A stretch of DNA of 64,000 nucleotides from Halomonas sp. BDJS001 (GCF_026104355.1 NZ_CP110535.1:2046001-2110000); one strand, 5' to 3'; numbered from the stretch's first letter, positions 45,631 through 55,782 are shown. Notes: generated from the sequence alone by a model not told the origin. A program made the numbers and translations.

Positions 45631-45864
45631 TCACAGGAAGTCCTCAAAAAGCGCCTTGATCACGGGAAGGTACTTCAATGCCTCACCGAGCTTGGCCAGA
45701 GCGGCAGCCGCCGTTGCTGGCTTTGGGTCGGCAGTCAGTGCCTCCTCCAGAATCGTAATCGCCTCATCCAGTCCATCTGTAACGCGAGCATCTACGTCGT
45801 CATGCATCTCCGACCGCACCTGCTTGAGCAGGTCGACAGTCTTGGTTAAACGTGCAGTATTCAT
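45631..45864 (-). CDS. 77-residue helical protein, first gene of the retron-like operon
   Basis: A predicted all-helical acidic protein (MNTARLTKTVDLLKQVRSEM...; Ala-rich middle DPKPATAAAALAKLGEAL; hydrophobic end IKALFEDFL). GAAGAGG precedes ATG 45864. A longer frame from 46137 reads through the structured leader and is rejected. No family is recognised. Its position between the leader RNA and the Xre-RT pair makes it a candidate accessory or effector of the system. Confidence 0.62.
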   Translation of the reverse strand: MNTARLTKTVDLLKQVRSEMHDDVDARVTDGLDEAITILEEALTADPKPATAAAALAKLGEALKYLPVIKALFEDFL

Positions 45865-45910
45865 CGGAAATACCTCTTCTCTCATCGGGCGGAATTGCCC
45901 CGCCGTCAAG

Positions 45911-46110
45911 CAATTGAGCCGATAAGGAACGCGTAGATGCTCCAGCAAACCACCGTTCAGCTCCTTGTTAAAGGAGCCTCCCGCCGTACAAGACTCCTGA
46001 CCACCGAGTATCTGAGACACCAAGCAGCCGGGTCGCTGTGCGGCAAGTGAACCCTGGGTGAACAACTCCCTGGGTGACCAACAAGGTTGGCCCGCTTGCA
46101 AGCTCAATCG
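45911..46110 (-). ncRNA. Candidate retron msr-msd RNA
   Basis: The 300-base leader of the operon is non-coding and rich in pairing. CGATTGAGC (46110-46102) can pair with GCTCAATTG (45919-45911), nine pairs with one G-U, enclosing 182 bases: the position and length expected for the a1/a2 pair of a retron. Inside are CCAAC-CTT-GTTGG, a repeated CACCCAGGG unit, CAAGCGG pairing with CTGCTTG, and GCTCCTT-TAAC-AAGGAGC. It is the only place upstream of the RT long enough for the RNA. Exact ends and the branching G are not resolved. Confidence 0.5.
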
Positions 46111-46137
46111 AGGTAAATCAACACGTTTAAAGAGCAC

Positions 46138-46193
46138 CTGGGTGGTACACCCAGCCTAGAACCAATAGTAGCTGTAATTTTACTGCCAGTCAA
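46138..46193 (-). promoter_or_regulatory. Promoter and first hairpin of the retron-like operon
   Basis: On the minus strand TTGACT (46193-46188) and TACTAT (46170-46165) are separated by exactly 17 bases, a near-consensus sigma-70 promoter. Transcription should start near 46158, directly before the perfect hairpin CTGGGTG-TAC-CACCCAG (46154-46138). Confidence 0.72.
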
Positions 46194-46238
46194 ATTTTGT
46201 GCATTGCGGGGTTAGCTGGACAAGTACCCACCAAAAGA

Positions 46239-46290
46239 AAACCCCCGGTGTCTGGGAGTAGGCTTCCTACATTCCCATGACCGGGGGTTT
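46239..46290. terminator. Terminator hairpin at the right end of the island, facing groL
   Basis: AAACCCCCGG and CCGGGGGTTT are perfect 10-base arms. Between them TGGGA-GTAGG-CTT-CCTAC-AT-TCCCA adds two further stems. On the minus strand it is followed by TCTTTTGG. It lies about 145 bases beyond the groL stop, so it can end groL transcripts that would otherwise run into the island. Confidence 0.7.
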
Positions 46291-46387
46291 CGTTTAGCAG
46301 GGCAGGAAGCTCGTCAGGAGAAGGTCTGGTAGCTTCGCAGCTGTCGCCAGACCTTCCTACAATCTTCCTACATCTACGCCTACATTG
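46263..46387. repeat. Right-end CTTCCTACATT repeats (possible integrase arm sites)
   Basis: Copies at 46263-46273 (exact), 46353-46363 (one change), 46364-46374 (one change) and a shortened GCCTACATTG at 46378-46387. They mirror the pair at the left end (33251, 33263) and lie 50-170 bases inside the right attachment site. Confidence 0.6.
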
Positions 46388-46434
46388 TTATGTAAGACAT
46401 TGATTTCAAAAGAATGCTAGGGGTGGTCGGCAGT

Positions 46435-48090
<1,656 letters not shown>

Positions 48091-48159
48091 CTAAATTGAA
48101 TGCAAAAACGTGAAAGTAATGGATTCGGTGCGCTCACAAAAGGTGAGCAGCAACGATTG

Positions 48160-48453
48160 TTAGCCTTCAACAACGGCAAGAATATCGGCTTCGCTCATGA
48201 TCAAGACTTCTTCGCCGTCGATTTTTTGCTTCTCAACGCCGTAGCCATCTTTAAAGATCACGTTATCGCCAACTTTGACGTCTAGCGGACGGACATCGCC
48301 ATTTTCCAGAATGCGACCATTACCGACAGCGAGAATTTCACCGCGTGTCGGTTTTTCTGCTGCATTGCCCGGAAGCACGATGCCGCCTGCAGTTTTCTGC
48401 TCTTCTTCAACGCGACGGACGATGACACGATCGTGCAAAGGACGGATATTCAT
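48160..48453 (-). CDS. groS: Co-chaperonin GroES
   Basis: A 97-residue Hsp10 that forms the heptameric lid of GroEL. Begins [18 protein letters not shown], has the mobile loop ([18 protein letters not shown]) and the standard [11 protein letters not shown] core. AGGAG lies 10 bases before the start codon. First gene of the groSL operon behind a heat-shock promoter. Confidence 0.98.
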   Translation of the reverse strand: MNIRPLHDRVIVRRVEEEQKTAGGIVLPGNAAEKPTRGEILAVGNGRILENGDVRPLDVKVGDNVIFKDGYGVEKQKIDGEEVLIMSEADILAVVEG

Positions 48454-48606
48454 TCACGTTCTCCTGAGTATGGTTGAAGCCCTGGTAGGGCGGTTAGCTT
48501 AAAAGTGTTCTCGAGGGAGTAACCCGCGAGAAGTGAAGACTTTACAGTCTTCATTGTTAATGGCAGCTCCCGTAAAGATCGCTGCCGAATTTGTGTGCTG
48601 AATGAA

Positions 48607-48634
48607 AAATGGGGGCTGCGGATGACCTTTCAAG
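48607..48634 (-). promoter_or_regulatory. Sigma-32 heat-shock promoter of groSL
   Basis: On the minus strand CTTGAAA (48634-48628), a 13-base spacer and CCCCATTT (48614-48607). This is essentially the sigma-32 consensus (CTTGAAA, CCCCATNT). The 5' leader of the mRNA would be about 150 bases. Confidence 0.88.
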
Positions 48635-48686
48635 GGGGGAGGTAATAAAAAATTGCTTTTCCGCTGATTTTCTTTTGAAGTGAACC

Positions 48687-49172
48687 TCAACGACGGCGAG
48701 GGGGCTCATCTCTGCTGATAAAATCCCCTTCAATCGGGCCATCCTGTTGTGACGATTGACTGTTTGGATAGTCATCAGGTCGAGCTGAGGAAGCGCTTGA
48801 GCCTTGCTGCTGCCCGGCAACTTTTTTAAGCCCCAGCCAGGTAAGTGCCTTGAACATCAGCTGGCGTGCGCTGGGAATCAAGCACGCCAGGCCTAGCGCA
48901 TCAGACAAAAAGCCTGGGGCCATTAATAAGGCACCGCCGAAGATAAGTGCAGCGCCCGTTAGTAGCTCGCTGGAGGGGAGTTCGCCGGCCTGCATCCGCT
49001 GGCGAGCCCGGGCAAAGGTGGTTACACCCTCTTTACGTATTAGATGTAGCCCGACAAAACCGGTTCCGAGCACTAGGAGTAGCGTCATGAATAGGCCGAT
49101 CTGGCTGCCAATCGAAAACAGAACCACAAAATCAAGTAGCGTAAAGAGTGATATAAAAATAAGAATAGGCAT
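48687..49172 (-). CDS. fxsA: FxsA-family membrane protein
   Basis: A 161-residue inner-membrane protein with four hydrophobic segments (MPILIFISLFTLLDFVVLFSI; IGLFMTLLLVLGTGFVGL; SELLTGAALIFGGALLMAPG; LGLACLIP) and a polar Ser/Gln-rich tail. FxsA (suppressor of F exclusion of phage T7) is typically next to groSL in gammaproteobacteria, as here. ATG 49172 has GGAG upstream; the extra N-terminus in the longer frame is not conserved. Confidence 0.88.
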   Translation of the reverse strand: MPILIFISLFTLLDFVVLFSIGSQIGLFMTLLLVLGTGFVGLHLIRKEGVTTFARARQRMQAGELPSSELLTGAALIFGGALLMAPGFLSDALGLACLIPSARQLMFKALTWLGLKKVAGQQQGSSASSARPDDYPNSQSSQQDGPIEGDFISRDEPPRRR

Positions 49173-49353
49173 GGCTAACTCCAGAAAAAGCGACTCGATA
49201 ACCGTCGTAATTGCGTAATATGGTGACATAAATATAAATAGCAAGCAGCTAGCATGGCGTATTTCAGCGGCGATGTAGCTCGATTTATGCCCATAATTCT
49301 TCTATGCTGCAATGCACAATGAAGCTGGATTAATCTGTTGTGAGGAGTCACGA

Positions 49354-50115
49354 ATGGTACTGACCGATAAAGTAATTGCCGTCACGGGTGGGGCGCGAGG
49401 GTTGGGTTATGCCATGGCGCTGCGTTTAGGCAAGCAGGGCGCGCGCATGGCGCTATTGGATATGAGCGCTGAAGCGCTTGACCAAGCGGTATCGCAACTT
49501 TCCGCTGAAGGTATCGATGCCCAGGCGTTTGTGGTCAATGTTGCTGAAGAAGCCTCCGTGACTCAGGCGTTTGCTGATATTGCCCAGCGCATGGCGCCGA
49601 TTAGCGGTTGTATCAATAACGCGGGTATTACCCAGGATGCGCTGTTGGTAAAGGCCAAAGAAGGGAAAGTGGAAAAACGCATGTCCTTTGAGGCTTGGCA
49701 AAACGTTATTAATGTCAATTTAACCGGCGTTTTCCTATGTGGTCGCGAGGCCGCCACTCAGATGATTGAAGCCGGACATGAAGGTGTGATCGTCAATATC
49801 TCGAGTATTTCCCGGGCAGGCAATATGGGACAAAGTAACTACGCTGCTGCAAAAGCGGCTGTGCATGCATTGACCGTCACGTGGAGCCAGGAGTTGGCGC
49901 GCTATGGTATTCGTACCGGCACCGTAGCGCCGGGTTTCGTGGCTACCGAAATGACCGCTGCGATGCGCCCTGATATGTTGGAGCGTATCTCGTCGAGCGT
50001 ACCGTTAAAGCGTTTGGGTGAGCCCGATAATATTGCCCAAAGTGTTGCCTTTATTATGGAGAACGACTACTTCACTGGGCGCATCATTGAGTGTGACGGC
50101 GGTTTGCGGCTGTAG
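49354..50115 (+). CDS. Short-chain dehydrogenase/reductase (FabG-like)
   Basis: A 253-residue SDR: cofactor motif [12 protein letters not shown] at residues ~92-95, and the catalytic Ser-Tyr-Lys set (SSISRAG, then [10 protein letters not shown]). The Asp after the second strand (LLDMSAE) favours NAD(H) over NADP(H). It resembles 3-oxoacyl-ACP reductase but carries an insertion ([19 protein letters not shown]), seen in a branch of SDRs of unknown substrate. Start ATG 49354 behind GGAG; monocistronic. Confidence 0.85.
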   Translation: MVLTDKVIAVTGGARGLGYAMALRLGKQGARMALLDMSAEALDQAVSQLSAEGIDAQAFVVNVAEEASVTQAFADIAQRMAPISGCINNAGITQDALLVKAKEGKVEKRMSFEAWQNVINVNLTGVFLCGREAATQMIEAGHEGVIVNISSISRAGNMGQSNYAAAKAAVHALTVTWSQELARYGIRTGTVAPGFVATEMTAAMRPDMLERISSSVPLKRLGEPDNIAQSVAFIMENDYFTGRIIECDGGLRL

Positions 50116-50211
50116 TTAGCTGCGGTTATTTGCCGTGGTAAGACGACGATTGATGGGCGGCTCAAAAAGGCCGCCCCCAGTGCGTGTCTAGTTTGGCTCG
50201 TGTATTAAAGC

Positions 50212-51198
50212 TTAAAAGTAGTCGCGGTTAATTTTGCGCTGAAAATACATCTCTAGGCGCAGTGTCATCGCCCAGCGTGGGTCGTAACTGACATCGCGCT
50301 GGAAATGTAATTCCGGGATTACATCGGCAAATAAAATGCCTTTATGAAGATCGCGGCGGTAGCGTGTCTGCAGGTAGTAATTGGTCATGCGCGGGTTGGA
50401 GGCACTTTCACCAATGGCTATCGCCGAGTAGCGCAGTGCACTACGTCGGTTAATGCGGTGATTGATTTCGGCAACTTCACTGTACTCGAGTTTATCCTCC
50501 TCCTCGCGCCATTGGACGGTAGTGATAAAGCGTAAGTGGCGGCGTGCGCTCAACGGCCGACCGACATCCCAGCGTGTGCGCGCTGAGTAGCCTTCATTGT
50601 TGAACCAGGAAACGCGGTTATTCGACTCAAGCTGCCATGGCCCTTCACCCAGTTGCCAGAGACGCTCGCTGGTGAAACGCACGTAAGGGTCAAGAGGGAG
50701 GCGCAGGCGAACGCCGGCACCTACTCGATTGCTCCAGTTTTCGCGTTTATCGCGGCTTTCCAGCCAATCCAAACCAAGCGTAGAGCTACGGCGGTCACGC
50801 TGGTCATTGGCGAGCCGTCCAGAGCCTTGCTCTTCCAGGGTGCCCTGTGACTCTTCGGGGTCGCTCTCGATGACCAGTCGCAGACGATCCTCTGAGGTCG
50901 GGAGATCAATACGGTAACGAAGGGTCGTATCGCCGCTAGTGCCGTCGCCCTCCATCCAATCAATCTCTTGACCGAAACGCAGGTAGGACTCGTTGTTGAC
51001 CTGCATATGCTCGTCAGTGCCAAAGAAACCATCGATGCGGCGCGACGTGTTATCTACCCAGTTGCCGACACTTTCACGAAAGGGCTCAATACGCTCTTCC
51101 GCCCACTCGGGTAAATCACTATCTTCCTCCTCTGCGTGCAGATTCGTCGACACCGTAGTGAGTATGCCAAGCCAGCAGAGGGTTACAAATTTATGCAT
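50212..51198 (-). CDS. Predicted outer-membrane beta-barrel protein
   Basis: A 328-residue protein with a signal peptide (cleaved near LHA), an acidic helical segment (SDLPEWAEERIEPFRESVG) and then about ten alternating beta strands ending in a terminal aromatic residue (INRDYF), as in outer-membrane barrels. No specific family is recognised. It has its own start 50 bases downstream of the 51250 gene on the same strand, so the two may be cotranscribed. Confidence 0.65.
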   Translation of the reverse strand: MHKFVTLCWLGILTTVSTNLHAEEEDSDLPEWAEERIEPFRESVGNWVDNTSRRIDGFFGTDEHMQVNNESYLRFGQEIDWMEGDGTSGDTTLRYRIDLPTSEDRLRLVIESDPEESQGTLEEQGSGRLANDQRDRRSSTLGLDWLESRDKRENWSNRVGAGVRLRLPLDPYVRFTSERLWQLGEGPWQLESNNRVSWFNNEGYSARTRWDVGRPLSARRHLRFITTVQWREEEDKLEYSEVAEINHRINRRSALRYSAIAIGESASNPRMTNYYLQTRYRRDLHKGILFADVIPELHFQRDVSYDPRWAMTLRLEMYFQRKINRDYF

Positions 51199-51249
51199 CG
51201 TCAGTCGTCTCGGTAATGGGGCGCGTCGCCGCTTAGCAATAGCGTTGAT

Positions 51250-51900
51250 TCAGCGTGCTTTGTGGGTTTCGATCTCTTTTGCCCACTCCAGCACTCGCTT
51301 ACGTTGGCCACGGCTATTGAGTCGATCCGTATCGACACTCGCCGGGATAAGCTGATGATTGGGAGACGCATTCAAGTCGAGATTAAAGGTTCGCGATGCG
51401 CCGGTCGGCATGTCTTCGGACCCATAAATAGCGATAACGCGAATTTCAAGCTGGATATTCTGCTCTTGCAGCTGATTGTCATCGATTTCCCAATAATCTT
51501 TAACCTGATTGACGATATCGCCAAACGATTGAATGTTCAGGTAATCCCCAGAAGCTAGCGGGCCTTGATGGGTGCGGTAGCGGGTTTCCTGTGACTGCTG
51601 CTCATCTTTTTGTTCCTCACCCCCGCGCTGCTGGTACTCCACCACATCCAGGGAGTAACTGCTTTTGTGCGTATGCAATACCGCGACAAGGTGCTGAATA
51701 TAGATGGCTTCACTGCTCATATTGCTGATTAAGCAGATAGCGTCCACGCCGATTCCTCTGCCGCGATTAATAATCACACGAGGGCGACGCTGCCGCACAT
51801 AGCCGTTATAGAGAAGCTGGGCATAAAATACCCACACGAAAAGCGTGCATATGCTCGCTACCGCCGAGATTGCTTGAGCATTATCGTTGAGCCATTCCAT
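51250..51900 (-). CDS. Hypothetical membrane-anchored protein
   Basis: A 216-residue protein with a single N-terminal helix (residues ~10-32, ISAVASICTLFVWVFYAQLLYNG), then a basic turn (RQRRPR) and a hydrophilic cytoplasmic domain with a Gln/Glu-rich stretch (GGEEQKDEQQSQETR). The topology suggests an inner-membrane anchored cytosolic domain. No family recognised; it precedes a predicted barrel protein. Confidence 0.6.
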   Translation of the reverse strand: MEWLNDNAQAISAVASICTLFVWVFYAQLLYNGYVRQRRPRVIINRGRGIGVDAICLISNMSSEAIYIQHLVAVLHTHKSSYSLDVVEYQQRGGEEQKDEQQSQETRYRTHQGPLASGDYLNIQSFGDIVNQVKDYWEIDDNQLQEQNIQLEIRVIAIYGSEDMPTGASRTFNLDLNASPNHQLIPASVDTDRLNSRGQRKRVLEWAKEIETHKAR

Positions 51901-52246
51901 AGTGTGAGATCCTTCTCATCTTTATTAGCGATCATCCCTCAATATAGCGTTGAGTGATAGCCATTGAGGGAACTTTTGTAAGTTATTGAGTGTATAGGCT
52001 AGCGGAAAAGCAGGGGCAAGTCAGCCAAACCGGCTGCTGCTAAAATTTGATACAGTAAATGCCAGGCATGCAAAAAAATGGCGTTGAGCCATTGCTGTTT
52101 TCAACAGATAAGAATAGGCGTTTTTGAGGGCTACATTGACATAGTGCTTATAAGAAAGCCGCTTATAAAGCGCCAGAACCAAGCAATATGAAGACTTTCA
52201 AAAGTAAGAAGGGAAATGCTAACTGCTTGAATACTAAAAAGTAATT
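51901..52246. other. Intergenic region with no gene seen
   Basis: About 345 AT-rich bases between the hypothetical gene and tRNA-Leu. A direct repeat GCTTATAA occurs near 52147 and 52162. No reading frame with a ribosome site, no clear terminator. Confidence 0.5.
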
Positions 52247-52331
52247 GGTGCGGATGGGGAGACTCGAACTCCCACACCTTACGGCACTAGAACCTAAATC
52301 TAGCGTGTCTACCAATTCCACCACATCCGCT
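52247..52331 (-). tRNA. tRNA-Leu (TAG)
   Basis: An 85-base class II tRNA on the minus strand: acceptor GCGGATG/CATCCGC, D-arm GTGGAATTGGTAGACAC, anticodon stem CTAGA/TCTAG with loop TTTAGGT (anticodon TAG), a long variable arm, T-arm GTTCGAGTC and encoded CCA. Confidence 0.96.
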
Positions 52332-52412
52332 AAGACGAGGCGTATATTATCAGCTTTGTGGCGTAAGTCAATCAATGATTTGATGTTTATGTACAAAGTG
52401 TAAGGAGCGGAC

Positions 52413-53117
52413 ATGGCATTACAGCAGTGGCTACAGCGGGGAGGGGAGTGGATCAAGCAAGTCATGCCTGGCTACTGCGCCTTTTGCTTGGCACCTGCAT
52501 TGGCGGGGCGAGGGTGGTGCGCAACCTGTTTGTGCGAGCTGCCGTGGAACCTGTATGCCTGCCGTCAATGCGCTGACCCTGTCGCCCATGGTACGAGCTT
52601 GTGTGGGCACTGCCTAATTGAGCCACCGGCATTTTCTACCACTCAGGCGTGTCTGTTGTATCAAGAGCCGATTAAGCAGCTGGTGCATGATTTTAAATTC
52701 CATGCTTCTCCGCGGGCGGGCACGCTACTCGCTGAATTAATGCTGCTAACTCCACCGGCTACTCTCGGCGATGCTTTTTTACCGGTGCCCATGACGCCTC
52801 TGCATGCTCGTACCCGGGGATTTAATCAATCGCGCTGGTTGACCGAACAGCTCAGCCGCCCACTGGGCGTTCCAGTGGTGACTGCTAAACGAATAAAGGA
52901 TTCCCCATTCCAGCGCACCTTGAATCGCCGCCAACGGATTGCCAATCTGGTGGGCGCCTTTGTCTTTGAATCACCGCCCCCGGCGCATTTGCTAATAATT
53001 GATGATGTGGTCACCACCGGCTCCACTGGCCAGGCATTGGCGCGGGCCGCGCTGAATGCTGGCGCAAAGCGCGTTGATATTTGGGCGGCAGCGCGGACAC
53101 CGCTAGGCAAGGATTGA
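52413..53117 (+). CDS. comF: ComF-family phosphoribosyltransferase-like protein
   Basis: A 234-residue protein: N-terminal double zinc-finger with CAFC, CATC, CRQC and CGHC pairs (residues ~22-72) and a C-terminal PRTase-like domain ending in the PRPP loop LLIIDDVVTTGSTG. ComF homologues take part in DNA uptake or use; the biochemical role is not settled. It begins behind AAGGAG, divergent from the tRNA-Leu. Confidence 0.9.
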   Translation: MALQQWLQRGGEWIKQVMPGYCAFCLAPALAGRGWCATCLCELPWNLYACRQCADPVAHGTSLCGHCLIEPPAFSTTQACLLYQEPIKQLVHDFKFHASPRAGTLLAELMLLTPPATLGDAFLPVPMTPLHARTRGFNQSRWLTEQLSRPLGVPVVTAKRIKDSPFQRTLNRRQRIANLVGAFVFESPPPAHLLIIDDVVTTGSTGQALARAALNAGAKRVDIWAAARTPLGKD

Positions 53118-53171
53118 TAGAATAGCCTTTTCGCATACTCATTAGCGCTTTCGCCAACCCAGGAGTGGCCT

Positions 53172-54146
53172 ATGTCACACCCGTTTAGCTCTCTTTCGCC
53201 TGACTTGGTGATGTCTGCAGTGGAGTCGCTGGATATTTGGCCTGCAGGCGAGCCTTTTGCGCTGAACAGTTATGAAAACCGTGTGCTGTTGTTTCGCGAT
53301 GATGATGGCAAAAACTGGATCGTGAAGTTTTACCGACCTGACCGCTGGTCTGATGAGGCGATCCAGGAAGAGCACGACTTTCTACAGGAACTGGCTGAGC
53401 AGCAGGTGCCGGTCGTTGCCCCTTGGCGTGATAAGGCGGGGGCGTCGTTGCACTATTTCAAGGCGTTTCGTTTTACGCTGTTTCCCCACTGTCCCGGCCA
53501 GGCGCCGGAGCTGGATAACCCCGCTCACCTATTTGCCATGGGGGAACTGCTGGGTCGGTTGCATCAAGTGTCGGCCAAAAAAGCCTTTCAGCACCGCCCA
53601 CGTTTAGAGATGGCGAGCGGTATTGTTGATGCTCAGCAGCGCGTGCTGGCCAGCCAATGGATGAATAGTCATCAGCGCCGTGCCTACGACCGTGTAATCG
53701 AAAAGGTGCTTCAGCAGCTTATAAAACATAACGTACCTGCCAGTAGCATGATTCGCTGCCACGGGGACTGCCATTTGGGTAATGTGCTTGGGCGTGATGA
53801 GCAGTTTACCCTGGTCGATTTTGACGACTGCACCATGGCGCCCGCTGTTCAGGATATCTGGATGCTACTGCCAACCGATGATCCTCAAGGGTGGCGATCC
53901 CACTTAAGTGAAATAGCCGAAGGGTATGAAGAGGCGCGCCCATTTCCCACTGAACAGATGGCGCTTATTGAGTCGCTAAGAAGTTATCGGCTGATAAGGC
54001 ATTCGGCTTGGCTGGTGTCACGTTGGGAAGACCCCGCTTTTCCTCGGGCGTTTCCTTGGCTGGCGGATAGTGGCTATTGGGATCAGCATATCCGCCAATT
54101 AGGGCAGCAGTGCCTTCAGTTAGAGAACCCTCGCTGGCTGGCGTAA
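53172..54146 (+). CDS. srkA: Stress response kinase A (YihE/RdoA family)
   Basis: A 324-residue kinase of the APH-like fold. ATP and catalytic motifs: YENRVLLFRDDDGKNWIVKFYRP at the N-lobe, the catalytic loop CHGDCHLGNVL and the metal-binding LVDFDDC. In E. coli SrkA is a Ser/Thr kinase that protects from stress-induced death. The distinctive DSGYWDQHIRQL end is also present. It follows comF with a 54-base gap. Confidence 0.92.
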   Translation: MSHPFSSLSPDLVMSAVESLDIWPAGEPFALNSYENRVLLFRDDDGKNWIVKFYRPDRWSDEAIQEEHDFLQELAEQQVPVVAPWRDKAGASLHYFKAFRFTLFPHCPGQAPELDNPAHLFAMGELLGRLHQVSAKKAFQHRPRLEMASGIVDAQQRVLASQWMNSHQRRAYDRVIEKVLQQLIKHNVPASSMIRCHGDCHLGNVLGRDEQFTLVDFDDCTMAPAVQDIWMLLPTDDPQGWRSHLSEIAEGYEEARPFPTEQMALIESLRSYRLIRHSAWLVSRWEDPAFPRAFPWLADSGYWDQHIRQLGQQCLQLENPRWLA

Positions 54147-54187
54147 GAGAGCGTTAACGCTCGTGTTGCAACGATAGTAGATTAAGC

Positions 54188-54748
54188 TCAATCAGGCACA
54201 GCTTCTTCGCGCGGCACAGGGTTGGCGATACCTTCTCCGTCCGCTTGACGACGCTGCTGATTAAGCTCCTCTGAAGGGTTATCTAGCTCCTCAATCTCAA
54301 CGGCTTGGTCAAGTGTTAGGAGGAACGTCTGGCCAGGGGAGAGCGTGCAAGGGGTGCTCTCGCAGGCGATGGCGTATTGGCCATCTTGGTCATAAGCGCT
54401 GGCGCTAAATTCGCCAGTAAAAATATTGCTGTCGGCGTCGTGGGTTTCAATACAGGTCGCCTCTTGGGTGGTAACGCGAATGCGCTCATCAACCAATTGC
54501 GCACTGCCCACAATCACGCAGTATTCAGGTAAAGAGTGCGAGGCGTTGGCGGCTTGGGTTGGGTGTAGCAAAATATCATTAAGGCGCGTTTGGTTTGATT
54601 CAAACGTAAGCTCTTCCACCACCTCAACGCCGACGGTTGCTTCATTGGGCAGTGAAAGCGTGGCTTCCGCAGCAGTAGCCAATAGCGGCATAGCAAAAAC
54701 CGGGGCCGCGAGGGCGGTTAACCAAAAAGGCGTTGGTTTAAATGACAT
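54188..54748 (-). CDS. Hypothetical secreted protein
   Basis: A 186-residue protein with a signal peptide (hydrophobic PFWLTALAAPVFAMPLLATAA) and a periplasmic, beta-rich, strongly acidic domain containing four cysteines that could form two disulfides (YCVIVG, ATCIETH, IACESTPC). The C-terminus is charged and disordered (EELNQQRRQADGEG). No family is recognised. Confidence 0.65.
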   Translation of the reverse strand: MSFKPTPFWLTALAAPVFAMPLLATAAEATLSLPNEATVGVEVVEELTFESNQTRLNDILLHPTQAANASHSLPEYCVIVGSAQLVDERIRVTTQEATCIETHDADSNIFTGEFSASAYDQDGQYAIACESTPCTLSPGQTFLLTLDQAVEIEELDNPSEELNQQRRQADGEGIANPVPREEAVPD

Positions 54749-55110
54749 AGCGAGCTCTCTATGTTGGCGCCTGCGATCAAGGCAAAAAAATTGAACCCAT
54801 GAATCATATCACAGGCCCCTAGGTGACAAAGTGAACGACGCGGCGCTCTGTCGCAGGTAAACAAGTCACAGACAACCTAGATGCGGTAAAATGCTCTACT
54901 TGCTCAATACTTGTTGTGCGGGATCTTCTGAAAGTATACCTTCTGTACAATATATGTAGAGGAGGGGCGGAGATTATTGCCGCTCTGGTAATGGGGTTAC
55001 TTCTCGTGCAAAAAAGGATTTTCTCTTGCGAACCGCCTGGACGCGATTGCGCATGGCTTTTTGAGCCAGTTTTGAAGTGGTTTTTGAAATAGTTATTGAT
55101 GAGGCTAAAT
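54749..55110. other. Intergenic region upstream of folE
   Basis: About 360 bases between divergent genes. It must hold both promoters; TACAAT near 54938 is a possible -10 but no good -35 is seen. A minus-strand frame (54974-55156) ending in a basic stretch (RNRVQAVRKRKSFFAREV) has no ribosome site and overlaps the folE start, so it is not called. Confidence 0.45.
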
Positions 55111-55662
55111 ATGTCCGATGATATCGCTGAGCACTACCGCCAGATAATCTCAGCACTTGGCGAAGACCCCAATCGAGAAGGGTTACGCGATACGCCTAAG
55201 CGTGCAGCCAAGGCCATGCAATTTCTCAATGCGGGCTACACTCAGTCATTGGACGACATTATTAATGGCGCGGTGTTTGAGTCGCAAACGGATGAAATGG
55301 TGCTGGTAAAAGACATTGAGCTCTACTCCATGTGTGAGCATCACCTGCTGCCATTTATCGGCAAATGTCATATTGCTTATTTGCCTGATGGAAAGGTGTT
55401 AGGGCTCTCTAAGTTTGCCCGTATCGTCGACATGTTTGCCCGTCGTATGCAGATTCAGGAGAACCTAACCCGCGAGATCGCCGAGGCCGTGCAGGAGGTT
55501 ACCCAGGCAAAGGGCGTTGCCGTGGTCATTGAAGCGCGGCATCTCTGCATGATGATGCGTGGCGTGGAGAAACAAAACTCCAGCATGACTTCGTCAGTAA
55601 TGCTGGGTGGCTTCCGCAAGAACCAAGCGACTCGGCACGAGTTTTTAATGCTCATTAGCTGA
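55111..55662 (+). CDS. folE: GTP cyclohydrolase I
   Basis: A 183-residue enzyme that converts GTP to dihydroneopterin triphosphate, first step of folate (and queuosine) synthesis. Zinc ligands Cys in [10 protein letters not shown] with its two His, and Cys in [10 protein letters not shown]; the loop MLGGFRKN is typical. ATG 55111 (MSDDIAEHY) follows GAGG; a TTG at 55096 is also in frame. Confidence 0.95.
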   Translation: MSDDIAEHYRQIISALGEDPNREGLRDTPKRAAKAMQFLNAGYTQSLDDIINGAVFESQTDEMVLVKDIELYSMCEHHLLPFIGKCHIAYLPDGKVLGLSKFARIVDMFARRMQIQENLTREIAEAVQEVTQAKGVAVVIEARHLCMMMRGVEKQNSSMTSSVMLGGFRKNQATRHEFLMLIS

Positions 55663-55782
55663 ATTTACCGGTGGCCAGTGGCTGGTGAATCATGCCGTAA
55701 ATTTGGTTTGAAGGGGTGTTTCGTCTTAGCATGAAGACGTTAATGAGCCTACGAGGCCAACATTTTTGGTCAGGAGCCTGTC

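Noticed and set aside
45865..46137. N-terminal extension of the 77-aa gene to a 168-aa protein
   Set aside because: The added residues come from the structured leader, look unlike protein (Cys- and Gly-rich) and lack a ribosome site; ATG 45864 has one.
50155..50176. GGGCGGC/GCCGCCC hairpin after the SDR gene as a terminator
   Set aside because: No T tract on either strand; left out as a weak inverted repeat.
54149..54162. GAGCG-TTAA-CGCTC palindrome after srkA
   Set aside because: A 5-bp stem with no T tract is too weak to call a terminator.
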